DNA of 43,164 nucleotides from Anaerolineaceae bacterium UBA1415 (GTDB lineage Bacteria; Chloroflexota; Anaerolineae; Anaerolineales; Anaerolineaceae): contig DBPR01000008.1 of the NCBI GenBank assembly GCA_002305635.1, forward strand, positions 1 to 43,164, given 5' to 3'. Shown here one piece after another: positions 26,563 to 34,248 of this stretch. Position 1 is the stretch's first letter; each line of letters starts with the position of its first letter. Both the position numbers and the translations under genes were made by a program. The notes under the pieces are model-generated. The model saw nothing but the letters and a program-made list of their open reading frames with translations. It did no database searches and was not told the DNA's origin.

Positions 26563-26577
26563 AGGCAAATTTGCCTC
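26563..26577 (-). promoter_or_regulatory. Palindrome AGGCAAATTTGCCT in the metH leader
   Basis: This 14-bp perfect palindrome lies 81 bases before metH. As RNA it could form a 5-bp hairpin. Its upstream arm, read as GAGGCA, repeats the right arm of the terminator at 26498-26519. It could also be a repressor operator. Confidence 0.4.
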
Positions 26578-26606
26578 TCGCATTAACAACCCCAAACTGT
26601 TCGGCT

Positions 26607-27845
26607 CTATTTCCAGGGCAAAACCGCACCATCCCTGGCGACAAAAATCAGCTCATCAACAATAAAGATACCCTTGGGGCATTCACCTTTCGCAAGTGCC
26701 AATTCTATTGCGCTGATCAGAGCCCCTTCATCCTGCAAATCAACTCCCGCAGGGACTTCGAGCTGGCAGCGCAGGTTGGTCGGCAGGCTTTCAGCATTTT
26801 CAAGCACAAAACCCACAACCTGATCAACCAGCGCCATTCTCGGTATATGAAAAGCGTCGAATTCCTCATCAAAAGGTGATCGCGCCATGACCGGCTTGTA
26901 TTCATACCCGGCTTCAAAGACCGCCTCGAGCGCTTTCCCTTCAGGGTCAATATAAGAAAGAAGCGCCGTTACGCCGCTTTCATAACGCGGCCACTTCCCA
27001 TAAGGTAAAGCGATCAGGTTATCCAGCTGAGCGATCAGATCGCCGCGCCCTGCTCTTTGCAGATAGCCGCGCAAATATTCATCATTCTTCTGCGCCTGCA
27101 TTAGAATGTCCTTATCAGCCAGTTGCTCAAGGTCCGGATGCCGCCATAGGTGATTGTAAGGCATGACATTGTGCTCGATGCCCCAAACGATCGTCCTGGC
27201 GAAATCATCTTCCCAACCCTCACCCAGATACCACCAGTCCTCACGCCAAACATTGCCATAATATTTGTCCCCAAAATTGGCAAACATGGCGACCTGGAAG
27301 CCAAAATCCGGATTCTTTTGCGAAAAACCATATAACCAACCAACACCGCTATTATCCGATGGTGTCCCATCTTCATTTAAAGCCAGTTGGTTGGCAAAAT
27401 AGGCGTCATCAATGCTCAGTATCAGGGGTTTTCTGCCTTCGGGCACCACAATTCTGCCGTCCAGATAATCCCGCACACTGATCAGGGAATAACCTGCGTC
27501 ATAAAACCCTTGAATGATCGTTTTAAACTTGGTGAGCTGCATCAGCGTGCCGGTTTCCTGGTCGATCAGACGAGGCGTAAAGCGATGAAAGTTCAAAACA
27601 GGGATTTGTGGATTTTCCTGCCAAACCACCGCTTCGATGATCTGTGGTTCAGCGGTTGGGGTGGCTGCAATCGCCGTGGGGATATGGTCAGGTTCATCCG
27701 AAACGGTCTCATTTGTGGTGATGGTTTCAACACGTTCATCTGGAATGGATTCCGCTGTCTCGGTCACTTGAGTTTTTACCAATGTGCAGCCCACCAGAAC
27801 AAGGAGAATGACCAAAATGGTGAATAAAACGCTTATCTTTTTCAT
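26607..27845 (-). CDS. Divergent polysaccharide deacetylase-like lipoprotein
   Basis: This 412-residue lipoprotein has a signal ending at Cys20 (LVGC) and a low-complexity linker to about residue 70. The remainder has the order of a NodB-type deacetylase: VLNFHRF (83-89), LILSIDDAYF (141-150) in place of the usual TFDDG, and a His-rich segment HNVMPYNHLWRHPDL (225-239) in the position of H-T-x-x-H-P. The Asp147-Ala change and the extra residues between histidines make the activity uncertain. The start at 27845 is chosen for the lipobox and an AGGGA upstream; a TATAAT lies about 20 bases before it. Confidence 0.7.
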   Translation of the reverse strand: MKKISVLFTILVILLVLVGCTLVKTQVTETAESIPDERVETITTNETVSDEPDHIPTAIAATPTAEPQIIEAVVWQENPQIPVLNFHRFTPRLIDQETGTLMQLTKFKTIIQGFYDAGYSLISVRDYLDGRIVVPEGRKPLILSIDDAYFANQLALNEDGTPSDNSGVGWLYGFSQKNPDFGFQVAMFANFGDKYYGNVWREDWWYLGEGWEDDFARTIVWGIEHNVMPYNHLWRHPDLEQLADKDILMQAQKNDEYLRGYLQRAGRGDLIAQLDNLIALPYGKWPRYESGVTALLSYIDPEGKALEAVFEAGYEYKPVMARSPFDEEFDAFHIPRMALVDQVVGFVLENAESLPTNLRCQLEVPAGVDLQDEGALISAIELALAKGECPKGIFIVDELIFVARDGAVLPWK

Positions 27846-27920
27846 GCCCAATCCCTGAAAAATTATACTATGCGCTTGAAAAGAGAACTTAATTAAAGCC
27901 AAATTGGTATTGAAATCAAG

Positions 27921-27926
27921 TATAAT
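27921..27926 (+). promoter_or_regulatory. -10 box of the selA operon (leaderless)
   Basis: TATAAT ends 6 bases before the ATG at 27933, with no Shine-Dalgarno, matching the arrangement at tilS and at the second M1-like gene. Confidence 0.5.
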
Positions 27927-27932
27927 TTCATT

Positions 27933-28340
27933 ATGCCAACAAACAATCCACAACCCCTGCGTTATTATCTCCCCGCCGTATTACTTTTGATCCTTATCGG
28001 TGGGGGCGGCCTCTTTTACGTCGTCACTTCAACATTACCGACCGTTGGCCCAAGGTGGTTGTTATACTTTTTCCTGCTTCTGCTGGTCAGCGGGATCTTC
28101 CTGCCCCTGACCTGGCTGCTCAATCGCCGTTTCCCTTCCAACCCGCCGGCCGGGCCAAACGTCATTGTTCGCCAGGCGATCTGGTTTGGCATTTTTGCAG
28201 CTCTGCTAACCTGGCTTCGCATCGGGCGAGTACTCACCCTACCGCTCGCCACCATCATGGGCACGGCGTTGTTTCTGATCGAGTTCTTGATCCGTATCTG
28301 GGAGCGTAGCCGCTGGAAACCCACCCAGCCGGGTTCATGA
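27933..28340 (+). CDS. Small membrane protein of unknown function
   Basis: This 135-residue protein has hydrophobic segments at about 12-31, 42-62, 81-95 and 99-116, with Arg/Pro-rich ends, so it is an integral membrane protein with three or four helices. I recognise no family. It opens an operon and overlaps selA by ATGA, so it is translated together with selA, tsaD and the M24 gene. The start is fixed by the -10 box directly upstream. Nothing in it points to selenium or to tRNA; its place in the operon may be historical. Confidence 0.7.
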   Translation: MPTNNPQPLRYYLPAVLLLILIGGGGLFYVVTSTLPTVGPRWLLYFFLLLLVSGIFLPLTWLLNRRFPSNPPAGPNVIVRQAIWFGIFAALLTWLRIGRVLTLPLATIMGTALFLIEFLIRIWERSRWKPTQPGS

Positions 28341-29695
28341 TGAGCATTTATCGCCAGATTCCCTCTGTAGACAAGATCCTTTCTGACCAAAACCTCTCGC
28401 CTTTTCTCGAGGAGCATGGTCATGCCCTGCTTGTCGAGGCCGTCCGCGATGTGCTGCGGGAAGTCCGTAAAACCATTGAAATGGGCATAGACTCCCCAAA
28501 TTACGACCAAATCCTCGACAAAATAAAAAACAAACTCATACAGGAAACGATCCCAAGTTTGAAACCGGTCATTAATGCCTCTGGCGTTATGCTGCACACC
28601 AATCTGGGACGCGCCCCACTTAGCAACGATGCAATCGCGGCAATTCATTCCGTGGCTTCAGCCTATTCCAATCTCGAATATGACCTCGAAAAAGGCGCCC
28701 GCGGAAAAAGGGACGTTCACGCGGCCGACTTGCTCTGCCAGCTGACCGGTGCCGAAGCGGCTCTGGTCGTCAATAACAACGCCGGCGCTGTTATGCTGAT
28801 TTTGGCGGCTTTGGCGAATCGAAAAAAAGTCGCCATCAGCCGTTCGCAACTGGTTGAGATCGGCGGCGGTTTCCGCATTCCTGAAGTCATGCGGCTTTCA
28901 GGCGCCAAGCTGCATGAGATCGGCACCACCAACCGCACCCATCTTGAAGATTACCACTCAGCGATCGAGGAAGGCGCCAGTCTGGTCTTGCTTGCCCATC
29001 AATCCAACTTCAGGATCCTTGGTTTCACCAGCGCCCCCGATCTGGCTGAAATTACTCAGCTTGCCAGGGAAAATGAGATCCCGACGGTGTTTGATCTCGG
29101 CTCCGGCGCTTTGCTTGCCATGGAAGATTTCGGACTCGAACATGAACTGACCGTTCAGGAAGCGCTCCTGGCGGGCGTTGATGTCGTCTCATTTTCCGGC
29201 GATAAGCTCCTTGGCGGCCCTCAGGCAGGTTTGATCGTCGGCAAGGCAGAACTCATTGCCAAAATTCGCAAACACCCCTTCTACCGCGCCCTACGGGCCG
29301 ATAAACTCTGTCTGGCAGCCCTGAACGCGACCCTGCTGGCATACCTGAAGGGGAAAGCCAGGCAGCAGATCCCCATCCTGGCGATGCTCAGCAAAACTTC
29401 GCAAGAGCTAAAAGCCAAAGCTGAAACATGGCAAAAACAACTTGGCGCTGGATCCGTCGTCCCCAGCCTATCGACCATCGGCGGAGGCAGCCTGCCGGAA
29501 CAGGAAGTTGCCACCTGGTGCCTGGCGCTAAAGCCAAAGTCGCTCAGCAGATTTTCCAGGCGGCTCAGGCAATGCGACCCCGCCATTATCGCAAAAACTG
29601 AGAACAACCAACTCCTCTTTGACCCTCGCACTGTGCTGCCCGAACAAGAGGGAGTATTATTAGAACACCTAAACCAAGCCCTAAGTGAGGAATAA
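28337..29695 (+). CDS. selA: L-seryl-tRNA(Sec) selenium transferase
   Basis: SelA converts Ser-tRNA(Sec) to Sec-tRNA(Sec) using selenophosphate and PLP. The 452-residue protein has the N-terminal tRNA-binding part (1-75), VINASGVMLHTNLGRAPL (78-95), the Glu-Tyr-Asp-Leu-Glu segment (114-118), and the PLP lysine Lys290 in SFSGDKLLGGPQAG. The length is normal. The start can be 28337 or the adjacent ATG at 28340. selB, selD and tRNA-Sec are not in this window, although selA is often beside selB. Confidence 0.95.
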   Translation: MMSIYRQIPSVDKILSDQNLSPFLEEHGHALLVEAVRDVLREVRKTIEMGIDSPNYDQILDKIKNKLIQETIPSLKPVINASGVMLHTNLGRAPLSNDAIAAIHSVASAYSNLEYDLEKGARGKRDVHAADLLCQLTGAEAALVVNNNAGAVMLILAALANRKKVAISRSQLVEIGGGFRIPEVMRLSGAKLHEIGTTNRTHLEDYHSAIEEGASLVLLAHQSNFRILGFTSAPDLAEITQLARENEIPTVFDLGSGALLAMEDFGLEHELTVQEALLAGVDVVSFSGDKLLGGPQAGLIVGKAELIAKIRKHPFYRALRADKLCLAALNATLLAYLKGKARQQIPILAMLSKTSQELKAKAETWQKQLGAGSVVPSLSTIGGGSLPEQEVATWCLALKPKSLSRFSRRLRQCDPAIIAKTENNQLLFDPRTVLPEQEGVLLEHLNQALSEE

Positions 29696-29697
29696 CG

Positions 29698-30936
29698 ATG
29701 AAAAACGATCTTGAACAACTTATGAAAGCCAATAATGCCGATGCGCTTTGGATCAGCGGCGCAGCCAGCCACAACCCAGGCATGGTCTATTTTACGGGGA
29801 ATATTCACGTAAGCGCTGGCGACCTTTTTATAATTCCCGGGCGTAAGCCCGTTCTTTTTCACGGCATGATGGAACGCGAAGAAGCCGCCAAAACTGGCTA
29901 CGACCTGATCTCTTATGCCAAATATCCCATTCAGGATTTCATGAAGCAAGCCAACGGCCAACTCCTGGAAGCCGCGGCGCTGCGCTATCGAAAGATGCTG
30001 GAAGATATTGGCCTGACCTCTGGTAAGGTTTTTCTGTATGGCACACGTGAATTTGGTCCTTTTTTCGCACTACTAACCCGCTTGCAGGAACTAATGCCGG
30101 AACTCGAATTCACCGGTGATTATAATGACGCCATCATACTCGAAGCCCGTGCCACCAAAGACCTTGCTGAGATCGAGGAGATCCGAAAAATGGGTCGCAT
30201 CACCGTTAGCGTGGTCCAACGCGTGCAGGATTACCTGGCAAGCCATAAAGTTGAAAACGAAACCCTCATCAAGGAAGATGGAACAGTGCTCACGATCGGG
30301 GACGTCAAAAGTTTGATCAACCTCTGGCTTGCCGAGGCTGGCGCTGAAAATCCCGAAGCCACCATCTTTGCCATTGGTCGTGACGGCGGCATTCCTCACA
30401 GTACCGGCACGCCCGAAGACCCGATCCAGCTTGGCAAGGCGATCGTCTTTGATATTTTCCCCTGCCAGGGCGGCGGCGGATATTTCTACGATTTCACCCG
30501 CACCTGGTGCCTGGGCTATGCTCCCGAAGAGGTTCAACAGGCCTACGACCAGGTCAAACAGGTCTACCATCAGGTCGTTTCTGAACTCCAACTGGGTGAA
30601 AACCCCGCCAAATATCAGGATCGCACCTGTGAATTATTCGAAGAAATGGGTCATGCCACCATCCGCCAAAACTCGGCGATCGAAGAAGGCTATATCCATG
30701 GTCTCGGCCATGGGGTAGGTCTGGACGTGCATGAAAAGCCCTGGTTCGGGCGAAAAGAAGACCCCACCAATTGTTTGCGGATCGGTTCGGTCTTCACCAT
30801 TGAGCCTGGACTTTACTACCCCAGCAAAGGTTATGGCATTCGCATTGAAGACAGTTGGTATGTGGCTGAAGACGGCAGTTTCCAAAAATTTGTTGACTTC
30901 CCGATGGTGCTGGTCGTCCCAATGAAAGGTGGCTAA
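29698..30936 (+). CDS. M24 family metallopeptidase (Xaa-Pro aminopeptidase-like)
   Basis: This 412-residue cytoplasmic peptidase has the creatinase-type N-terminal domain (about 1-160) and the pita-bread catalytic domain. All five metal ligands are visible: Asp252 and Asp265 (FDIFP...YDFTRTW), His338 (GHGVGLDVHE), Glu369 (FTIEPGLY) and Glu384 (IRIEDS). Relatives remove an N-terminal residue before proline; exact specificity is inferred. It follows selA after two bases and precedes tsaD by one, inside the same operon. Confidence 0.9.
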   Translation: MKNDLEQLMKANNADALWISGAASHNPGMVYFTGNIHVSAGDLFIIPGRKPVLFHGMMEREEAAKTGYDLISYAKYPIQDFMKQANGQLLEAAALRYRKMLEDIGLTSGKVFLYGTREFGPFFALLTRLQELMPELEFTGDYNDAIILEARATKDLAEIEEIRKMGRITVSVVQRVQDYLASHKVENETLIKEDGTVLTIGDVKSLINLWLAEAGAENPEATIFAIGRDGGIPHSTGTPEDPIQLGKAIVFDIFPCQGGGGYFYDFTRTWCLGYAPEEVQQAYDQVKQVYHQVVSELQLGENPAKYQDRTCELFEEMGHATIRQNSAIEEGYIHGLGHGVGLDVHEKPWFGRKEDPTNCLRIGSVFTIEPGLYYPSKGYGIRIEDSWYVAEDGSFQKFVDFPMVLVVPMKGG

Positions 30937-30937
30937 A

Positions 30938-31972
30938 ATGAAAAATGATTATCTACGAGTCCTTGGCATCGAAAGCTCCTGCGACGAGACCGCAGCCGCG
31001 ATCGTGGAAGGCGGTCGGGTCATTCTTTGCAATGTCATCGCCAGTCAGGTCGACCTGCATGCCCAGTTTGGCGGCGTATATCCCGAACTGGCTTCCCGCG
31101 AACACGTGCGCGCGATCCATGCCGTCGTAGCCCAGGCTTTGCAGGACGCTCACCTGCAAATGAGCGATCTGGACGCCATTGCCGTCACCCGCGGCCCCGG
31201 TTTGGGCGGATCGTTGGTGGTGGGCGTCAACATGGCCAAAGCCCTCGCGCTTGCGGCTGATCTACCGATCGTGGGTGTGAACCATCTGGAAGGTCACATT
31301 TACTCCGCCTGGCTCTATTCGGTTGACAACCCACCCACACCGGAACCCAAGCTGCCGGTTGTGGCTTTGCTTGTTTCCGGTGGTCATACCGAATTAATTT
31401 TAATGAAAGACCATCTCCAGTATGAAACCCTTGGCAACACCCTCGATGATGCCGCTGGCGAGGCATTTGATAAGGTCGCGCGCCTGCTCGGGCTGGCTTA
31501 TCCGGGCGGCCCGTCCATTCAACTGGCTGCCCAAACAGGCAATCCTCGGGCATTCAACTTCCCCAAGGCTCGCCTGGACGGAAAGTATGACTTTTCCTTC
31601 AGCGGTCTCAAAACCGCTGTGCTGCGCACCGTTGAAGAGATCAAAAAGACCGGCAAGGAATTGCCCGTGGCCGATATTGCCGCCAGCTTCCAGCAAGCCG
31701 TGGTTGAAACGCTATATGAAAAGACCATGGCAGCCGCGGAAGAACATAATGCCAACGAGATCATTGTGGCAGGCGGCGTCAGCGCCAACCGCGCCTTGCG
31801 GGAGGCCTACCGCTCCCAAACGAAATTCCGCGTTCACATTCCCCACATTAAGCTGTGTACCGATAACGCCGCCATGATCGCGGCTGCCGGATACCGCCAT
31901 ATTGTCGCGGGAGAAACCAACGCGCTTGATTTCGACGTCCAGGCGAACTGGCCACTTGTGACAAAAGCTTGA
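30938..31972 (+). CDS. tsaD: tRNA N6-adenosine threonylcarbamoyltransferase
   Basis: TsaD transfers the threonylcarbamoyl group from TC-AMP to A37 of tRNA, with TsaB and TsaE. The 344-residue protein opens with VLGIESSCDETAAAI (8-22), has the metal pair His116 and His120 (NHLEGHIYS), the ASNH-fold nucleotide motif LVSGGHTEL, and a late VAGGVSANRALR. A GTG nine bases earlier is in frame, but the ATG at 30938 has AAGGTGG at the right distance. TsaC is encoded at 16665; tsaB and tsaE are not in the window. Confidence 0.95.
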   Translation: MKNDYLRVLGIESSCDETAAAIVEGGRVILCNVIASQVDLHAQFGGVYPELASREHVRAIHAVVAQALQDAHLQMSDLDAIAVTRGPGLGGSLVVGVNMAKALALAADLPIVGVNHLEGHIYSAWLYSVDNPPTPEPKLPVVALLVSGGHTELILMKDHLQYETLGNTLDDAAGEAFDKVARLLGLAYPGGPSIQLAAQTGNPRAFNFPKARLDGKYDFSFSGLKTAVLRTVEEIKKTGKELPVADIAASFQQAVVETLYEKTMAAAEEHNANEIIVAGGVSANRALREAYRSQTKFRVHIPHIKLCTDNAAMIAAAGYRHIVAGETNALDFDVQANWPLVTKA

Positions 31973-32064
31973 TTTTCCTTGTGAATAATAATAGTATTTA
32001 CTCAAGATGGATTTGACTGTCTGAGAACACTATTGAGCGACCAACTGGTTGAAGAGGAGAAAAA

Positions 32065-32484
32065 ATGGACGTAAAGATCAAGTGGAATCAAGGAATGGAA
32101 CTTAGCGGTGAGGCAGAAACCGGTCATACCGTCATCATGGATGCTTCCGAAGCTGGTGGAGGGCAGAACAAAGGCTTTCGACCGACCGCGTTGATCGCCC
32201 TCGGCGCCGCGGGTTGCTCGAGCATGGATGTTCTCTCGATCTTGCGCAAGAAAAAAGTAAATTTCAGCGCATATGAGTGCAAGGTGAACGTCGAAAGTTA
32301 CCAGGAAGCCCACCCTCACGTATTCACCAAAATGCACCTCGAATACATCGTGACCGGAAAAGACATCAAGCGCGAAGATGTCGAGCGGGCGGTGGAGCTT
32401 TCGGAAACCAAATACTGCCAGGGCATCGCCATGATGAAAAAGACTGCCGAAGTCACCCATAGCATTACCATTATTGAGGAATAA
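32065..32484 (+). CDS. OsmC family protein
   Basis: This 139-residue protein is an OsmC/Ohr superfamily member of the YhfA-like type. The redox cysteines are Cys51 (GAAGCSSMDVLSIL) and Cys118 (ETKYCQGIAMM). OsmC and Ohr reduce organic hydroperoxides; the YhfA branch is less characterised, so peroxidase activity is probable but not certain. A strong GAGGAG precedes the ATG. It is downstream of tsaD by 92 bases on the same strand and may be separately transcribed. Confidence 0.88.
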   Translation: MDVKIKWNQGMELSGEAETGHTVIMDASEAGGGQNKGFRPTALIALGAAGCSSMDVLSILRKKKVNFSAYECKVNVESYQEAHPHVFTKMHLEYIVTGKDIKREDVERAVELSETKYCQGIAMMKKTAEVTHSITIIEE

Positions 32485-32542
32485 ACATCACCTGAATTCC
32501 ATGTCTATCAGGATGTAGATTTTGGTTAATCAGGTAAATTGA

Positions 32543-32581
32543 GATCGGGGAGATTGAACATTGGATTCAATCCTCCCGATC
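32543..32581 (+). terminator. Possible terminator hairpin after osmC
   Basis: GATCGGGGAGATTGAA (32543-32558) and TTCAATCCTCCCGATC (32566-32581) pair at 14 of 16 positions around a 7-base loop. There is no clear T-run afterwards, so it may instead be one of the dispersed palindromes of this genome. Confidence 0.45.
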
Positions 32582-32688
32582 CGAAGCTTCATTTTCCAAA
32601 ACAACAACGATCGACCCATAAAGTAGATTTTAATGGTGGCCAGAAGCTCCCTGCAAAACGAGCCCAAAATAAGTTCCCAATTAACTGG

Positions 32689-32694
32689 TAAAAT
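32689..32694 (+). promoter_or_regulatory. -10 box of the first M1-like gene
   Basis: TAAAAT ends 10 bases before the ATG at 32705, allowing a leader of only a few bases. No Shine-Dalgarno is seen. Confidence 0.4.
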
Positions 32695-32704
32695 CGTTCT
32701 CAGA

Positions 32705-34171
32705 ATGAAAGCCATAAAACGCATATTCTTTATCATCCTGATCCTTCTTTTGATCACATCCTGTGGCAAGCCCGCGGCAGGCCCGACGCCGGTGCCGACC
32801 GCCACGGATACCCCCGAATTACCGACCCCGACGCCCGAAGCGACTTTGCCCGAGCCGGTAACCCTGCAATTGCCACCCCCACCCGAGCACCCCACGCTCT
32901 ACAAACTCGACCTTATTTTTGATTATTATTCACATTTTGCTTCGGTCACGCAGCAGATCATCTACACGAACAAATCCCAGCAGGCTCTTGACGAGCTCCT
33001 GCTTTTGGTGCCTCCCCGCAATTTTGAAAACAGCTACGATCAATATAGTCTCTCCGGGGATCGGGTCGAAAGCTTCCGGGAAGAGGGCATCTTCACCTGG
33101 GTCAAGCTCACTTCCCCTTTGCAGCCGCTCGAACTGACCCATATCAACCTGAGCTTCCGCCTCTATTTGCCAGAACACCAGGGCATCTACGGCTACACCA
33201 ACCAACAGGCCAACCTCTCCGACTGGTATCCTTTCATCCCGCCTTTTGATGAAAAGGACGGCTGGCTGGCCTATCCGCGTGTGGTCGATCAGGACAATAT
33301 TATTGTCGGCGAATCGATCGTCAACGAATTCTCCAATTTCGAGGTCAATCTGACCCTCACCAGCCACCCTGAACTGATCGAAGTTGCTGCCAGCGCTCCC
33401 GCTCAAGGCGCGGACGGCAAGTATTCTTACCGCCTCGAAAAAGCCCGTGGCTTTTCATTCTCGATTAGTGACAGCTATTTTGAACACGAAATCGTTCAGG
33501 ACGGCGTCACGATCCGTTCTTACGTTTTCATGAACGAGATCGAGCAGGGCAAACAGGTCGTGGATATCGGCGCCCGGGCCATGAAACTATTTGGCGAGCT
33601 CTGGTACCCTTACCAACGCGAGCTGGTTTCCATCGTGGTTGGCGATTTTCTCCATAACATGGAAATGGACGGGCTCGTCATGATCAGTTATGGCATTTTT
33701 GACTTCTATAATGGCAACCCAGATACCGATCTCACCATCATGACCCCTCACGAACTTTCCCACATGTGGTTTTATGGCTCAATTGGCAATAATCACGCCC
33801 TTGAGCCCTGGTTAGATGAGGCGCTGGCGACTTATTCTGAATACCTCTATTATGAACGTCACCATCCTGATTTTCTCGACTGGTGGTGGCGGGTGCGCAT
33901 CGCCAAACCAGCCCCGGTCGGTTATGTCGATTCTGATATCTGGATCGAGGGCGGATATACCCCCTATCGCGACGCTGTTTACCTGCAGGGAGTAAAATTC
34001 CTGCATGAAATTCGTCAAACCGTCGGTGAGGGCGCCTTCTTCGACGCGCTCAAGGATTATGCTTACACCAACACCTACCGCCTCGCCACCCGGACGGATT
34101 TTGAGGCAGCTTTCGCCCGCCATAGCAATGCTGACCTTACTCCTGTTTTTACAAGATACTTCCAAAAATAA
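32705..34171 (+). CDS. M1-like metallopeptidase lipoprotein, first paralogue
   Basis: This 488-residue lipoprotein has a signal ending at Cys20 (LITSC), a Pro/Thr linker (26-60), a beta-rich N-terminal part (about 65-260), and a gluzincin domain with zinc motif H349-E-L-S-H353 and third ligand Glu372 in LDEALATYSE. This is the H-E-x-x-H-x18-E spacing of M1 aminopeptidases. The position of the exopeptidase GAMEN motif holds HNMEMDG (317-323). It should act outside the membrane on peptides. The paralogue at 36736 shares the whole layout, with the M23 gene between them. The start at 32705 gives a correct lipobox. Confidence 0.88.
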   Translation: MKAIKRIFFIILILLLITSCGKPAAGPTPVPTATDTPELPTPTPEATLPEPVTLQLPPPPEHPTLYKLDLIFDYYSHFASVTQQIIYTNKSQQALDELLLLVPPRNFENSYDQYSLSGDRVESFREEGIFTWVKLTSPLQPLELTHINLSFRLYLPEHQGIYGYTNQQANLSDWYPFIPPFDEKDGWLAYPRVVDQDNIIVGESIVNEFSNFEVNLTLTSHPELIEVAASAPAQGADGKYSYRLEKARGFSFSISDSYFEHEIVQDGVTIRSYVFMNEIEQGKQVVDIGARAMKLFGELWYPYQRELVSIVVGDFLHNMEMDGLVMISYGIFDFYNGNPDTDLTIMTPHELSHMWFYGSIGNNHALEPWLDEALATYSEYLYYERHHPDFLDWWWRVRIAKPAPVGYVDSDIWIEGGYTPYRDAVYLQGVKFLHEIRQTVGEGAFFDALKDYAYTNTYRLATRTDFEAAFARHSNADLTPVFTRYFQK

Positions 34172-34202
34172 GTTTTGCATCAAACCCGAAAGGCATCCAA
34201 AC

Positions 34203-34243
34203 TTGACAGCCTCAAAATTGTTGATTATTATGCCAAAATGGAG
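34203..34243 (+). promoter_or_regulatory. Promoter and ribosome site of the LysM-M23 gene
   Basis: TTGACA (34203-34208), a 17-base spacer and TATTAT (34226-34231) form a near-consensus promoter. GGAG at 34240-34243 is spaced 5 bases from the ATG at 34249. Confidence 0.8.
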
Positions 34244-34248
34244 TAACA

